Positions 1 through 8,816 of a DNA stretch of 64,000 nt are shown here, piece by piece. The translations under genes and the position numbers were made by a program. Numbering within the stretch: position 1 is the stretch's first letter; every line of letters starts with the position of its first letter. The notes under the pieces were generated by a model. The model was not told where the DNA came from. It did not search any database and worked only from the letters and a program-made list of their open reading frames with translations. Source of the DNA: Salipiger abyssi (GTDB lineage Bacteria; Pseudomonadota; Alphaproteobacteria; Rhodobacterales; Rhodobacteraceae); contig NZ_CP015093.1 of the NCBI RefSeq assembly GCF_001975705.1, positions 1,426,001 to 1,490,000 of the forward strand, given 5' to 3'.

Positions 1-346
1 GGGGTTTATTTTTGCGCTGACGCCATGCAGGCTCGAATCGAGCCCCACCCGAGCCCGGGAATCCGCCGGCGGCGCAGATCTGTGCTAATTTTCAGCGAGC
101 CTGCCGTGATGCCGAAAATCCCGGCAAATTGAAACGGCTATCGGTGAAATCCCGCCAATTTTCGCAGGTGCAGAAATTCCATACTTGTCTAACGTTTGTG
201 CAGTCGCGTAGATAACACTTGAATTTGATCACTGGTTAGGCAGATGAATCGCGTTTCGCATTAGCGCTCTGGTTGATCGTATAAGGGCTGCGTCACGCTA
301 TTGTAAATCTCGTTGAGCGAACTGCGTTCGTGGAGGACGGAATATC
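1..346. other. Intergenic region upstream of the capD-like gene
   Basis: No coding region could be supported here. The stretch is visibly more AT-rich from about 100 onward than the neighbouring genes, as expected for a promoter region. A short perfect palindrome (GGCTCG-AAT-CGAGCC, 30-44) is present near the window edge. A ribosome binding site (GGAGG, about 332-336) lies at normal distance from the ATG at 347. I could not identify a convincing sigma-70 promoter by eye. Confidence 0.5.
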
Positions 347-2224
347 ATGTTCTACAGGTTCGTCACATCTTTGACGCGAGCGCAGAAGCAGATTCTTTTC
401 ATGCTGATGGATGCCGGCATGATCGGGATCGCAATGTTCTCGGCGCTCGCCCTGAATGCCGCCGTCAATCCGAACCTGCCGCTCATCCTGACCCTTCTGC
501 CGCTGATCGGCGCGCTGGTCGTCGTGGGCGGCTATGCATCATGGAAACTCGGCCTCCCGCAAATAAAGCTCAATGCCTATGACACGCGCGGGATCACCCG
601 GACCGCCGCTTTTGCCGCGACTTGTGGCATCGTGGGCGTGGCGCTCGACGGGATTCTGGCACCGCCGCTGTCGCTCGCGGTCTATTTCAACTTTACCCTG
701 CTGCTTCTGGTCATTTGCGCAAGCTGGCGTATCCTGCTGCGCTACGTCACCTTCGAAATCTATCGGCGCGGCCAGAACCGTATGCGGGTGCTGATCTATG
801 GCGCCGGACAGACCGGACAGCAGCTCGCCGCTGCGCTGCGCCAGGACAACGCCATCGAACCTGTCGCTTTCGTAGACGACAATCCCACCCTGCAAAGCCA
901 GCTGATCTCAGGGCTCCGGGTACATGCGCCCTCGGCCATCAAAGATCTCATTGCCCGCAAAGGCATCGACCGCGTCGTACTCGCGATGCCCTCGATCAGC
1001 CAGCCGCAACTGGCACGAATCGCGCACCGGCTGCGCGCCATCGGCTGCGAGGTTCACGCGCTGCCCTCCTTCGCGGAACTGGTTGGCGAAGGCGAGCTGC
1101 GCAAGCGCGTCTCGCCGGTCTCGCTCGACGATCTGCTCGGGCGCAACCGTCTGGAATCCGAGCTGCCGGGCGTCAGCCATGCCTATTCCGGGCGCCGCAT
1201 CATGATCACCGGCGCCGGCGGCTCCATCGGATCCGAGCTGTGCCGTCAGCTCATCGCCTGCAAGCCCGACTGCGTCGTCCTGGTCGATCACTCCGAACTC
1301 GGTCTCTACAGCATCGACAAGGAATTGCGCGACCTCTCCGAAGGGCTGACCATCGTCCCGGTTCTGGGCTCCGTGCTCGACGAAAAGAAGATGTCCGACC
1401 TGATGGCGGAACACCGGATCGAGGTGGTTCTGCACGCCGCCGCCTACAAGCACCTGCCGCTGGTCGAATGCAATGTGCTCTCCGGCCTCAACAACAACGT
1501 CATCGGCACCAAGATCCTGGCGGAAGCGGCGCGCGAGGCCGGGGTCGAGCGGTTCATCCTGGTGTCGTCCGACAAGGCCGTGCGCCCGACCAATGTCATG
1601 GGCGCCTCCAAGCGCCTCGCCGAGCTGATCGTGCAGGATCTCGCGACGCGCAGCACCAGCACCCGCTTTTCCATGGTGCGCTTTGGCAATGTGCTCGGCT
1701 CGTCCGGCTCGGTGATCCCGCTCTTCGAAGAGCAGATCGCCCGCGGCGGGCCGGTCACCCTGACCGACCGGAAGGTCACGCGCTATTTCATGACCATCTC
1801 CGAAGCCGCCCGTCTGGTGCTGCTGGCCGGCTCCTTCGCGCGCGGCGGCGATGTCTTCGTTCTCGACATGGGCGACCCGGTGCCGATCGAGAAGCTTGCC
1901 CGCCAGATGATCGAGGGCGCCGGTTATTCGGTCAAGAACGCCGCCAATCCCGAGGGCGATATCGAGATAGAGGTCACCGGGCTGCGCAAGGGCGAGAAAC
2001 TCCATGAAGAGCTGCTGATCTCCTCCGACATGCTGACCACGCCGCATCACAAGATCATGCGGGCGCAGGAAAGCTACCTGTCGGAGTTCGAGATCGCCAC
2101 CGCCCTGAAGGATCTGCGCAACGCGATCACCGGGCTCGACGAGGACATGGCCCGCGCGGTCATTGCGCGCTGGGTCGAGCGCGGCGAGAAAGTGCCGCAG
2201 AGCGAGGAAATGCAAAGCGTCTGA
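347..2224 (+). CDS. CapD/FlaA1-type nucleoside-diphosphate-sugar 4,6-dehydratase/epimerase, membrane-anchored
   Basis: 625-aa protein of the polysaccharide biosynthesis family that includes CapD, WbpM and FlaA1. These enzymes act on UDP-GlcNAc-type sugars to make precursors for capsule, O-antigen or other glycans. The first ~120 residues form hydrophobic membrane segments. A first Rossmann-like domain follows (VLIYGAGQTGQQL, ~residue 148), then the catalytic SDR domain starting at ITGAGGSIGSE (~residue 288). The family signature SDKAVRPTNVMGASKR is present; SDK takes the place of the usual SDR Tyr-x3-Lys start, as in the inverting dehydratases. The length fits the long WbpM-type members. An SD sequence precedes the ATG, and a strong terminator follows, so it looks like a single-gene unit. 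The exact sugar substrate cannot be read from the sequence. Confidence 0.92.
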   Translation: MFYRFVTSLTRAQKQILFMLMDAGMIGIAMFSALALNAAVNPNLPLILTLLPLIGALVVVGGYASWKLGLPQIKLNAYDTRGITRTAAFAATCGIVGVALDGILAPPLSLAVYFNFTLLLLVICASWRILLRYVTFEIYRRGQNRMRVLIYGAGQTGQQLAAALRQDNAIEPVAFVDDNPTLQSQLISGLRVHAPSAIKDLIARKGIDRVVLAMPSISQPQLARIAHRLRAIGCEVHALPSFAELVGEGELRKRVSPVSLDDLLGRNRLESELPGVSHAYSGRRIMITGAGGSIGSELCRQLIACKPDCVVLVDHSELGLYSIDKELRDLSEGLTIVPVLGSVLDEKKMSDLMAEHRIEVVLHAAAYKHLPLVECNVLSGLNNNVIGTKILAEAAREAGVERFILVSSDKAVRPTNVMGASKRLAELIVQDLATRSTSTRFSMVRFGNVLGSSGSVIPLFEEQIARGGPVTLTDRKVTRYFMTISEAARLVLLAGSFARGGDVFVLDMGDPVPIEKLARQMIEGAGYSVKNAANPEGDIEIEVTGLRKGEKLHEELLISSDMLTTPHHKIMRAQESYLSEFEIATALKDLRNAITGLDEDMARAVIARWVERGEKVPQSEEMQSV

Positions 2225-2259
2225 GGCGACGCATGCCGGGGTTTCCCGGGCGGGTATCA

Positions 2260-2283
2260 GGAGGCCAGGCGGCCTCCTTTTTT
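2260..2283 (+). terminator. Rho-independent terminator after the capD-like gene
   Basis: A perfect 7-bp GC stem (GGAGGCC / GGCCTCC) with a 4-nt loop is followed directly by six T residues. It lies 36 bp after the stop codon of the dehydratase gene and just before the 3' end of the convergent LOG-family gene. Confidence 0.9.
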
Positions 2284-2294
2284 GCATCCGCTGC

Positions 2295-3137
2295 TCAGCG
2301 TCCGGGGATATCGTCGCGCGCCGGGGCCGGGCCCCATTCCTCGATGATCGCCGCCGCGTCCTCTGCGCTTTCGACAAAGCGGAAGAGGTCGAGATCCTCG
2401 GGGCTGATCGTGCCCGCATCCTCCAGCGCCGCCCAGTCGATGATCTTTTCCCAGAAGGCGCGGCCGAAGAGCAGGAAGGGCACGCGGTTCATGCGGCCGG
2501 TCTGAATCAGCGTCAGCGCCTCGAACAGCTCGTCCAGCGTACCGAACCCGCCGGGAAAGACGCAGATCGCCCGCGCCCGCATCAGGAAATGCATCTTGCG
2601 GATCGCGAAATAGTGGAAGTTGAAGCACAGGTCCGGCGTTACATAGGTGTTGGGCGCCTGTTCGTGCGGCAGCACGATATTGAGCCCGATGGAGACGCCC
2701 CCCGCCTCTTCCGCACCGAGGTTGCCCGCCTCCATCACACCGGGGCCGCCGCCTGTGGCGACGACAAATTCGCGATTGCCCGAGGCAACGGATTTCTCGG
2801 TCATCCTGCGGGCAAAAAGCCGCGCCTCATCGTAGAAATGCGACAGATCAGCCAGTGTCTGCGTGCGCGCCTTGTGCTTTTCCGCCGGAGACGGGATGCG
2901 CGCGCCGCCGAACAGCACGACGGTGGAATCGATCTGCCGCTCGTCCAGGATCATCTGCGGTTTGAGCAGTTCAAGCTGCAACCGCACCGGGCGCAGCTCG
3001 TCACGGCACAGGAACGACTCGTCGGCAAAGGCCAGCCGGTAAGAGGGCGCGCGGGTCTGCGGCGTGTCGGGAATCTGTTCGGCGGTTTCGCGGTCGCGCC
3101 CGGCATCGCGAAAGATGGAATGGCGGTCGTCGTTCAT
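2295..3137 (-). CDS. LOG-family protein (TIGR00730, 'lysine decarboxylase' motif)
   Basis: 280-aa protein of the LOG family. Characterised members are cytokinin riboside 5'-monophosphate phosphoribohydrolases, or nucleotide 5'-monophosphate nucleosidases of the PpnN type. The two signature motifs are visible: ATGGGPGVMEAGNLGA in the centre and FPGGFGTLDELFEALTL further on, the PGGxGTxxE motif that binds the phosphate and holds the catalytic Glu. The protein is longer than the ~190-aa plant-like LOGs because of an N-terminal extension of roughly 90 residues, so it is closer to the longer bacterial type. It is monocistronic and divergent from the dehydratase-like gene at 3210. The substrate is not assigned. 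Confidence 0.88.
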   Translation of the reverse strand: MNDDRHSIFRDAGRDRETAEQIPDTPQTRAPSYRLAFADESFLCRDELRPVRLQLELLKPQMILDERQIDSTVVLFGGARIPSPAEKHKARTQTLADLSHFYDEARLFARRMTEKSVASGNREFVVATGGGPGVMEAGNLGAEEAGGVSIGLNIVLPHEQAPNTYVTPDLCFNFHYFAIRKMHFLMRARAICVFPGGFGTLDELFEALTLIQTGRMNRVPFLLFGRAFWEKIIDWAALEDAGTISPEDLDLFRFVESAEDAAAIIEEWGPAPARDDIPGR

Positions 3138-3209
3138 GCGGCTGGGATCCTTGTGCTGCGCTGTCCCTGACTATAGCGTCCGCCCTCGTCGCGCCAGCCA
3201 CAAGGGACT

Positions 3210-4133
3210 ATGCAAATGAACTGGAAACCCGAGATCGACGCCGCCGCCGCCCGGATCGACGGCCATGCACAGGTGACCCCCGTCATGACCAGCGCGACGC
3301 TCTGGAGCCAGCCCGTCGCGCTGAAGCTGGAGCAGCTCCAGCATACCGGCAGTTTCAAGACGCGCGGGGCATTCAACACGCTGCTGTCCTCGGAGGTGCC
3401 CGCGGCGGGCGTGGTCGCGGCATCGGGCGGCAATCACGGCGCGGCAGTGGCCTATGCGGCGACCCGGCTGGGCCACAAGGCGCAGATCTTCGTGCCCGAG
3501 ATCGCCGGCCCGGCAAAGATCGCGCTGATCGAGCAGACCGGCGCGGCGCTGACCGTGGTGCCCGGAGAATACGCCAATGCCGCCGAGGCGGCGGAGGCCC
3601 ATGAGGCCGAGACCGGCGCCATGCAGATCCACCCCTATGACCGGCCTGCGACGGTTGCCGGACAGGGCACTTTGATGCGCGAATGGGAGGCCCAGGGGCT
3701 CGAGGCGGATACGGTGCTGATCGCCGTGGGCGGCGGCGGGCTGATCGCCGGCGCGCTGGCCTGGCTTCAGGGCGCGCGCAAGGTCGTGGGTGTCGAGCCG
3801 GAGCGCTCGCGGGCGCTGAACGCGGCGCTGGAGGCCGGCAAGCCGGTGGATGTTGAGGTCGCCGGCGTGGCGGCCAACGCGCTGGGGGCGCGGCGGATCG
3901 GATCGATCTGCTTCGATCTCGCGCAGGATCATCTCGGCGGCTCCGTGCTGGTCAGCGACGAGGCGATCACCGAGGCCCAGCACGCGCTCTGGCGGGCGCA
4001 CAGGCTGCTCGTGGAACCCTCCGGCGCCTGTGCGCTGGCGGCGCTGCGCTCCGGCGCCTATGTGCCAGCGCCCGGCGAGCGCGTGGCGGTGCTGGTCTGC
4101 GGCGGCAATATCGCTCCCGATCCGCTCGCCTGA
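3210..4133 (+). CDS. PLP-dependent threonine/serine dehydratase-like enzyme
   Basis: 307-aa fold-type II PLP enzyme. The PLP-binding lysine lies in LEQLQHTGSFKTRGAFN (~residue 50). The Asn-containing loop SGGNHGAAVAYAA and the phosphate-binding glycine loop VGGGGLIAG follow in the expected order. It lacks a C-terminal ACT regulatory domain and is shorter than biosynthetic IlvA, so a catabolic threonine/serine dehydratase or a related racemase/ammonia-lyase is more likely. It stands alone, with a possible SD (AAGGG) before the start; a second in-frame ATG lies two codons downstream. The precise amino acid substrate is not resolved. Confidence 0.85.
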   Translation: MQMNWKPEIDAAAARIDGHAQVTPVMTSATLWSQPVALKLEQLQHTGSFKTRGAFNTLLSSEVPAAGVVAASGGNHGAAVAYAATRLGHKAQIFVPEIAGPAKIALIEQTGAALTVVPGEYANAAEAAEAHEAETGAMQIHPYDRPATVAGQGTLMREWEAQGLEADTVLIAVGGGGLIAGALAWLQGARKVVGVEPERSRALNAALEAGKPVDVEVAGVAANALGARRIGSICFDLAQDHLGGSVLVSDEAITEAQHALWRAHRLLVEPSGACALAALRSGAYVPAPGERVAVLVCGGNIAPDPLA

Positions 4134-4157
4134 GCCGCATCGGCCCGCGCCGCGGCG

Positions 4158-6035
4158 TCAGAACAGAAAGTCGTTCGCGCTCAGATCGCTGACCTCGATG
4201 CCCTGCAAGACGATCATATTGCCGGCGCCGTCTTCGATCACCGCATTGCCGCCAAAGCTGCGGAGATGGCTGGCAAGCAGGTCGTCGAACCCTGTGATCG
4301 CCGAGACGGCGCGCAGGTCGATGACCTCGCCCCGCCGGTCGGGCTCGAAATCGGTGACGAGGTCGACCCCGAAACCGTCATAGAAAACGAAGACATCCTG
4401 CCCCGGTCCGCCCTGGAAGAGATCGTTCCCGCGGCTGTCGCTGAGCCGGTCATTGCCGGCGCCGCCGACCAGCGTATCGTTGCCCCAGGCGCCGTGCAGG
4501 CGATTGTTGCCGTCGTTGCCGTAGATCGCATTGTCGAGCGCGTTGCCGGTGCCGGAAATATCCGCCGACCCGGCCAGCGTCAGCGTTTCGAGATGCTGGC
4601 TATGCTGGCGCAGATCCGTATCGACCAGCGCGACGACAAGATCGTCACCTTCGCCCGCAAGTTCGACGATGCGATCTCCCCGGTCGTCGATGTGGTAGAC
4701 ATCGTTGCCCCGCCCGCCCATCAGCAGATCGGCCCCGTTGCTATCGCGCAGTGTGTCGTCGCCAGCCCCGGCGACGAGCGTATCGTCGCCCCAAGCACCA
4801 TTGAGAAAGTTGCTGCCGGAATTACCGATGATCGTGTTGGCCTGGCCGTTGCCGATCCCGTTGATATCGGCGTCGCCCTGAAGCGTGAGCGCCTCCAGAT
4901 GCTGGCTGTGCTGACGCAGTTCGAAGCTCACCCGCGAAAACACCCGGTCATAGCCTTCGCCCGCCAGTTCGACGATTTGGTCGCCGTGGTCATCGACGAA
5001 ATAGGCGTCGTTTCCGGCCCCGCCCAGCATGCGGTCGGCGCCAGCGTTGTCGCGAAAGCTGTCATTGCCGGCGCCGCCAATCAGCGTGTCGTCGCCCCAG
5101 GCGCCGTTCAGCTGGTTTCCGCCGGAATTGCCGATAATCAAGTTGTTGCGACCGTTTCCAGTGGCGTCGATATCGGCCGCCCCCCGCAGCGTCAGCGCCT
5201 CCAGATGCTGACTGTGATCGCGTAGCGAAAAGCTGACCCAGGAATAGACAAGGTCATACCCCTCGCCGGCCTCTTCGGCGATGCTGTCGCGCCGGTGATC
5301 GACATCGTACCTGTCATCGCCGGTATGACCCGCCATCCGGGTCGCGATCCCGTCGCGCCGGAAATGATCGTCGCGCGCTGCGTCCTGCACATACATATCG
5401 TCCAGCGCCCCGATGAGCGCACTCGCGAGATCACGGCTGAACGCATCGGAATAATGCAGCCCATCGCTGAACATGGTCCCCTGCTCAAACCCCGAACGCT
5501 GCGCGATATCGTCGGGATCGACACTGACGACCAGCGGGTCGACCGCAGCAAGTTGCTGTTGCGCGTGAGTGATCGCCTCCCAGAATTCGCGGCCACCCGC
5601 CGAGGGCGCCCGCGCCGACAGTTCCGAGATGACCACCGGCGCACCCTCTGCCCCGGTGACGCCGGCGCCGAATTCCGCCACCAGACCCTGCCGGAACCCG
5701 TCGAACAGCGCGTTGAAGGCGCCGGCATAGGCACCGGGCCGGCTCGACCCGAAAGTATCGCCCTCGCCCTGCACCCAGATCGTGCCCACGATCTGCCCGC
5801 CGGGCGTGCTGCGCAACGCCTCGATACTGCGCTGCAACAGCATGTCGGGCAACTCGCCCTGCGTCGCCCAGTCGGGATTGCCGCCCCGGTCGCGGGTCAG
5901 CGGCGCGCCGCCGGCATAGACCTCGACCAGACGATACTGCCCGGCGCCATAGGTTCGATCCAGCGCCGAGACGATCTCGTCCGAGAGGCGCGAGGCGTTG
6001 CTCTGCCCCGCAAGGATAATGATAGGTGTCGGCAT
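4158..6035 (-). CDS. RTX-repeat SGNH/sialate-O-acetylesterase-type esterase, probable type I secretion substrate
   Basis: The N-terminal ~220 residues form an SGNH (GDSL/SASA) esterase. ILAGQSNA carries the nucleophilic Ser at the very N-terminus, WVQGEGDT is the block-III-like motif, and SDGLHYSD carries the Asp and His of the triad. There is no signal peptide, as expected for type I secretion. From about residue 240 come three near-identical units of ~102 residues, each holding a LRQHSQHLEALTL segment followed by calcium-binding GGAGND nonapeptides. A final segment has the VFVFYDG...DLVTDF pattern of RTX C-termini. An alternative start 11 codons upstream (6068) cannot be excluded; neither start has a strong SD. 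The enzyme probably de-acetylates an extracellular polysaccharide (inference). Confidence 0.85.
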   Translation of the reverse strand: MPTPIIILAGQSNASRLSDEIVSALDRTYGAGQYRLVEVYAGGAPLTRDRGGNPDWATQGELPDMLLQRSIEALRSTPGGQIVGTIWVQGEGDTFGSSRPGAYAGAFNALFDGFRQGLVAEFGAGVTGAEGAPVVISELSARAPSAGGREFWEAITHAQQQLAAVDPLVVSVDPDDIAQRSGFEQGTMFSDGLHYSDAFSRDLASALIGALDDMYVQDAARDDHFRRDGIATRMAGHTGDDRYDVDHRRDSIAEEAGEGYDLVYSWVSFSLRDHSQHLEALTLRGAADIDATGNGRNNLIIGNSGGNQLNGAWGDDTLIGGAGNDSFRDNAGADRMLGGAGNDAYFVDDHGDQIVELAGEGYDRVFSRVSFELRQHSQHLEALTLQGDADINGIGNGQANTIIGNSGSNFLNGAWGDDTLVAGAGDDTLRDSNGADLLMGGRGNDVYHIDDRGDRIVELAGEGDDLVVALVDTDLRQHSQHLETLTLAGSADISGTGNALDNAIYGNDGNNRLHGAWGNDTLVGGAGNDRLSDSRGNDLFQGGPGQDVFVFYDGFGVDLVTDFEPDRRGEVIDLRAVSAITGFDDLLASHLRSFGGNAVIEDGAGNMIVLQGIEVSDLSANDFLF

Positions 6036-6076
6036 AACAGACCATCGGATTGCGATGGCCCGAGTCATGCCGCGCG

Positions 6077-6099
6077 GGGCCTAAGAAAATCTTAGGCCC
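6077..6099. repeat. Perfect inverted repeat upstream of the RTX esterase
   Basis: GGGCCTAAG, a 5-nt spacer AAAAT, then CTTAGGCCC: a perfect 9-bp inverted repeat. It lies 42-64 bp upstream of the esterase start and 37 bp after the stop of the preceding gene on the same strand. No T run follows on either strand, so an operator or mRNA hairpin is as likely as a terminator. Confidence 0.6.
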
Positions 6100-6135
6100 G
6101 AAGCGCGTCTTTTCTCATATTTTGCAGGTAGTTAT

Positions 6136-6945
6136 CTAAATTTCTAACGTCTCGACCGCCGCGCGGATCCGCGCGAGATACAGCGCCCCCAGCGCCGGCC
6201 CCGCATGCAGCACATCGTCCCGCGGCATGGCGCCGGCGGTCAATCGCACCGCATCGCGGGTATAGGCGCGCGCCGTCAGAAAGCCCTGCGCGATCGACTC
6301 CTCCGGCTGGCGGAACACCGTGACGCCGGACAGGCCGGCAAAGGCGCGCTCATGCGCCGCGATCAGGCTGGCGGCCACGGCGGGGCCATCGCCATGCCGG
6401 GCCACGCGCTTGAAAACAGGGTATTTCTTTTCGGTCTCCAGGATCGCCTCGGACGGCAGCGGCTGCGGCACGACGCAGACCGGCACCGCACTCGCCTCGC
6501 GCAGCCCGGTCACCAGCCGATGGGTCACGCTCTCACGGATCACGCCCTCCAGCGCCGCAAGATAGGCCCGTTCCGAGATCAGCGGCTGTTTCAGCGGCGC
6601 GGCAGAGGGCGTGTCGGCGGCGGCGATCAGCGCCCGGGCCGACGGCCAGCCCGACACCCGGTGCCCCTGAAGCAGCCGCACCGCGCCAAAGGCCGAGACC
6701 GTGCCACCGACAAAAACCACCGCGTCGACCCCGTCGAGATCGACCTCGGGAGGCGTGCCCAGCGACTCGAGCCGTGTCACCAGATCCGGGTCGCGCGCGC
6801 AAAGCCGGCTGCCCTCCAGCGCCGCCTCTCCCTCCGCCAGGCCGGGCTTGGCGAACCAGATGACCTCCGGCGCGCCGGGACCGGCGTCGCGCAGCGCGGC
6901 CATCAGCATCGCCACATGCGAATCTCCGATAACGCACAGCTTCAT
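6136..6945 (-). CDS. SGNH/GDSL-like hypothetical protein
   Basis: 269-aa protein that begins MKLCVIGDSHVAMLMAAL. This resembles the GDS block of SGNH hydrolases, with a GDSH variant as seen in proteins tied to GSCFA genes. VFVGGTVSAFG may be the Gly block. No clear C-terminal D-x-x-H motif is seen; the nearest is VLHAGPALG close to the end, so catalytic competence is uncertain. It overlaps the upstream GSCFA gene by 4 bp (ATGA), so the two are translationally coupled and probably act together, perhaps in surface glycan modification (inference). No signal peptide is visible. Confidence 0.6.
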   Translation of the reverse strand: MKLCVIGDSHVAMLMAALRDAGPGAPEVIWFAKPGLAEGEAALEGSRLCARDPDLVTRLESLGTPPEVDLDGVDAVVFVGGTVSAFGAVRLLQGHRVSGWPSARALIAAADTPSAAPLKQPLISERAYLAALEGVIRESVTHRLVTGLREASAVPVCVVPQPLPSEAILETEKKYPVFKRVARHGDGPAVAASLIAAHERAFAGLSGVTVFRQPEESIAQGFLTARAYTRDAVRLTAGAMPRDDVLHAGPALGALYLARIRAAVETLEI

Positions 6946-7997
6946 TTCGGGGCCAGCGCCTCCAGCATCGCCTCTTCGCAGATCAGCGCATCCGCCTCGT
7001 CCGGGTCGGCGCCGCCACGCGCCGTGGCCATCGCCGGGCGCTCGACAGGCGCCAGTGCCGGATGCGCGCCGAAAAAGGTCGACATGACGGCCTGCACGCC
7101 GGCTGTCGTGACGTTGCGCAGATTGTCCTGATAGAAGGCGCCAGCATAGGGCGCCCCGGTGATGATCTCGTAGGAGGGGAAATAGTCGATGTTGTCGTCG
7201 AGCGCCGCCATCTCGCCCGCCACCGCGCGCAGCACCGATTTCGAATAGGTGGTCGCGCTCAGCACATGTTCACCGCTCGCCGTGGCCGTGAGCGGCACCG
7301 GCGACACGGTCAGCAGGATCTTCAGCCCCGGCGACAGCTCGCGCATCAGCGTGACCGCCGTCGAGAGATCCTCGAAGGTCTCCGCCATGCCGAGATTCAG
7401 AAAGGCGTGGCGCCCCGGGTCGAACGCCCCCGCGATCACTCCCGGCGCGGTGGGAAACACCACGCCGGTCTCAATGTCCTGCCAGGTCTCGGTGAGCCCG
7501 AGGGTGAAGACGAAGACATCCGCCTCGTCAAAAATCGCCCGCACCCGGCGCAAATGGTCGCGGCGATGCGCGCGCAGCTCGGCCTCCGAGCCCAGCCCCT
7601 CCGGTTCGGTATTGGGCCGCAGCCCGTCATAAAAGCGCCCGTCGCGCTGCCAGAGCGCGCAATCGTGCAGCCGGTCGGCCACCGCATCCTCAAGCAGCTG
7701 GCGCAGCTGCCGGGCGGTGTAGACATTGCCGTAGCGCGCCGAGAACAGCCCGTAGCCAAAGCGCTGAGCGGTCTCGGCGGGCATGCGCGCGGGGGCGGGT
7801 TCGGTATCGACCAGCTCCAGCTCGGACGCGCGCACATAGCGCCCGATATTCTGCGCGAAACAACTCCCGGCGGTGGCGATGCGCATGCCGGGGGTGAGGG
7901 CGAATTTCGGTTGGTAGAGATCGGAGAGGCGGAAATCATCCGTCTGCCGGCAGAGTTTCCAGAAGGCGGAGGGGGGTAAATCGGAATAGGGCATCAA
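6942..7997 (-). CDS. GSCFA-domain protein
   Basis: 351-aa protein with the name-giving motif near residue 45 (IATAGSCFAQNIGRYV), followed by the conserved VFTLGLTETW block and LTVSPVPLTAT. This order is typical of GSCFA proteins, an SGNH-hydrolase-like family often next to glycan or capsule genes. The biochemical role of the family is not established. A second in-frame ATG follows directly at 7994. The gene is first in a two-gene unit with the SGNH-like gene at 6136, overlapping it by 4 bp. Confidence 0.85.
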   Translation of the reverse strand: MMPYSDLPPSAFWKLCRQTDDFRLSDLYQPKFALTPGMRIATAGSCFAQNIGRYVRASELELVDTEPAPARMPAETAQRFGYGLFSARYGNVYTARQLRQLLEDAVADRLHDCALWQRDGRFYDGLRPNTEPEGLGSEAELRAHRRDHLRRVRAIFDEADVFVFTLGLTETWQDIETGVVFPTAPGVIAGAFDPGRHAFLNLGMAETFEDLSTAVTLMRELSPGLKILLTVSPVPLTATASGEHVLSATTYSKSVLRAVAGEMAALDDNIDYFPSYEIITGAPYAGAFYQDNLRNVTTAGVQAVMSTFFGAHPALAPVERPAMATARGGADPDEADALICEEAMLEALAPK

Positions 7998-8066
7998 GAC
8001 ACTGGCTCACTCGGTTGGCCCGAGCCTAGGGGAAAGCCCGCCGTGCCGCCAGAAAAATGCCCGTAC

Positions 8067-8816
8067 TCAGAGCGCTGCGGCCAGCACCACCCAGCCCGCC
8101 GTCTCGGCACAGAGCTGCACGGCGCCCAGCACGTCGCCGGTCTGCCCTCCGAGCCGCCGGCTGGCCCGCCGCGCCACCAGCGCCGCGACAAGCGCCATGG
8201 CGAGCAGCGCCATGACCCCCGCCAGACCCAGCACCGCGCAGAGCAGCAACGCCAGCGCGACACCGGGCAGCCAGGCGCTGCGGCCCCTCGCCCCGGCGGC
8301 GCCGTGGCCGAGCCCGTCGGCGCGGGCGGGGCGCAGCGTGTCGAGCACCACCAGCATCGCCAGCCGGCTCGCCACCGCCACCAGCATCAGCGCGGCGCCG
8401 GCTTTCGAGCCCTCCGGCAGCTCCGCCAGCGAGGCGGCGCCCAGCCCGACCGCGAGGATCAGCGCCAGCACACCATAGCTGCCGATGCGGCTGTCGCGCA
8501 TGATCTCCAGCCGCCGCGCCCGATCGCGCCCGCCCATGCCGTCGGCGAAATCCGCCAGCCCGTCATGGTGCAGCCCGCCGGTCGCCAGCACCATGGCGCC
8601 CAGCGCCGCGAACGCCGCCACCAGCGGCGCCGCGCCCAGTGCCCCGACACCCGCCAGCACGGCCCAGCCGATCACCGCCACCGGCAGCCCGGCCAACGGA
8701 TAGGCCCAGCGCGCGGCGCTCATTTCCGGTGCCGCGCCCTCGAACCGGCCCGCCGGCAGGCGTGTCAGCAACATCAGCGCCAGCCGCGCCTCGGCGCATC
8801 GCCGCGCGACGCTCAC
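8067..8816 (-). CDS. cobS: Adenosylcobinamide-GDP ribazoletransferase (cobalamin synthase)
   Basis: 249-aa integral membrane enzyme that joins adenosylcobinamide-GDP with alpha-ribazole(-phosphate) in the last step of cobalamin assembly. The family signature [17 protein letters not shown] is followed by [19 protein letters not shown], with acidic residues thought to bind metal. Several hydrophobic segments follow. The GTG start overlaps the cobT stop codon (GTGA), so the two are translationally coupled. It is the last gene of the cobU-cobT-cobS unit. Confidence 0.95.
   Translation of the reverse strand: MSVARRCAEARLALMLLTRLPAGRFEGAAPEMSAARWAYPLAGLPVAVIGWAVLAGVGALGAAPLVAAFAALGAMVLATGGLHHDGLADFADGMGGRDRARRLEIMRDSRIGSYGVLALILAVGLGAASLAELPEGSKAGAALMLVAVASRLAMLVVLDTLRPARADGLGHGAAGARGRSAWLPGVALALLLCAVLGLAGVMALLAMALVAALVARRASRRLGGQTGDVLGAVQLCAETAGWVVLAAAL

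Noticed and set aside
908..2419. A 503-codon - strand frame opposite the capD-like gene
   Set aside because: Antisense shadow. The + strand frame has SD, Rossmann motifs and a terminator.
4400..5325. A possible CRISPR or minisatellite in the repetitive stretch
   Set aside because: The periodicity is that of ~102-codon protein units and RTX nonapeptides in one open frame, with no spacer-repeat structure.
6128..6139. GTAGTTATCTAA, a one-mismatch match to the TTAG-N4-CTAA motif
   Set aside because: It overlaps the stop codon of the SGNH-like gene, is 20 kb from the other sites and precedes a gene unrelated to aromatic catabolism. A chance match is likely.
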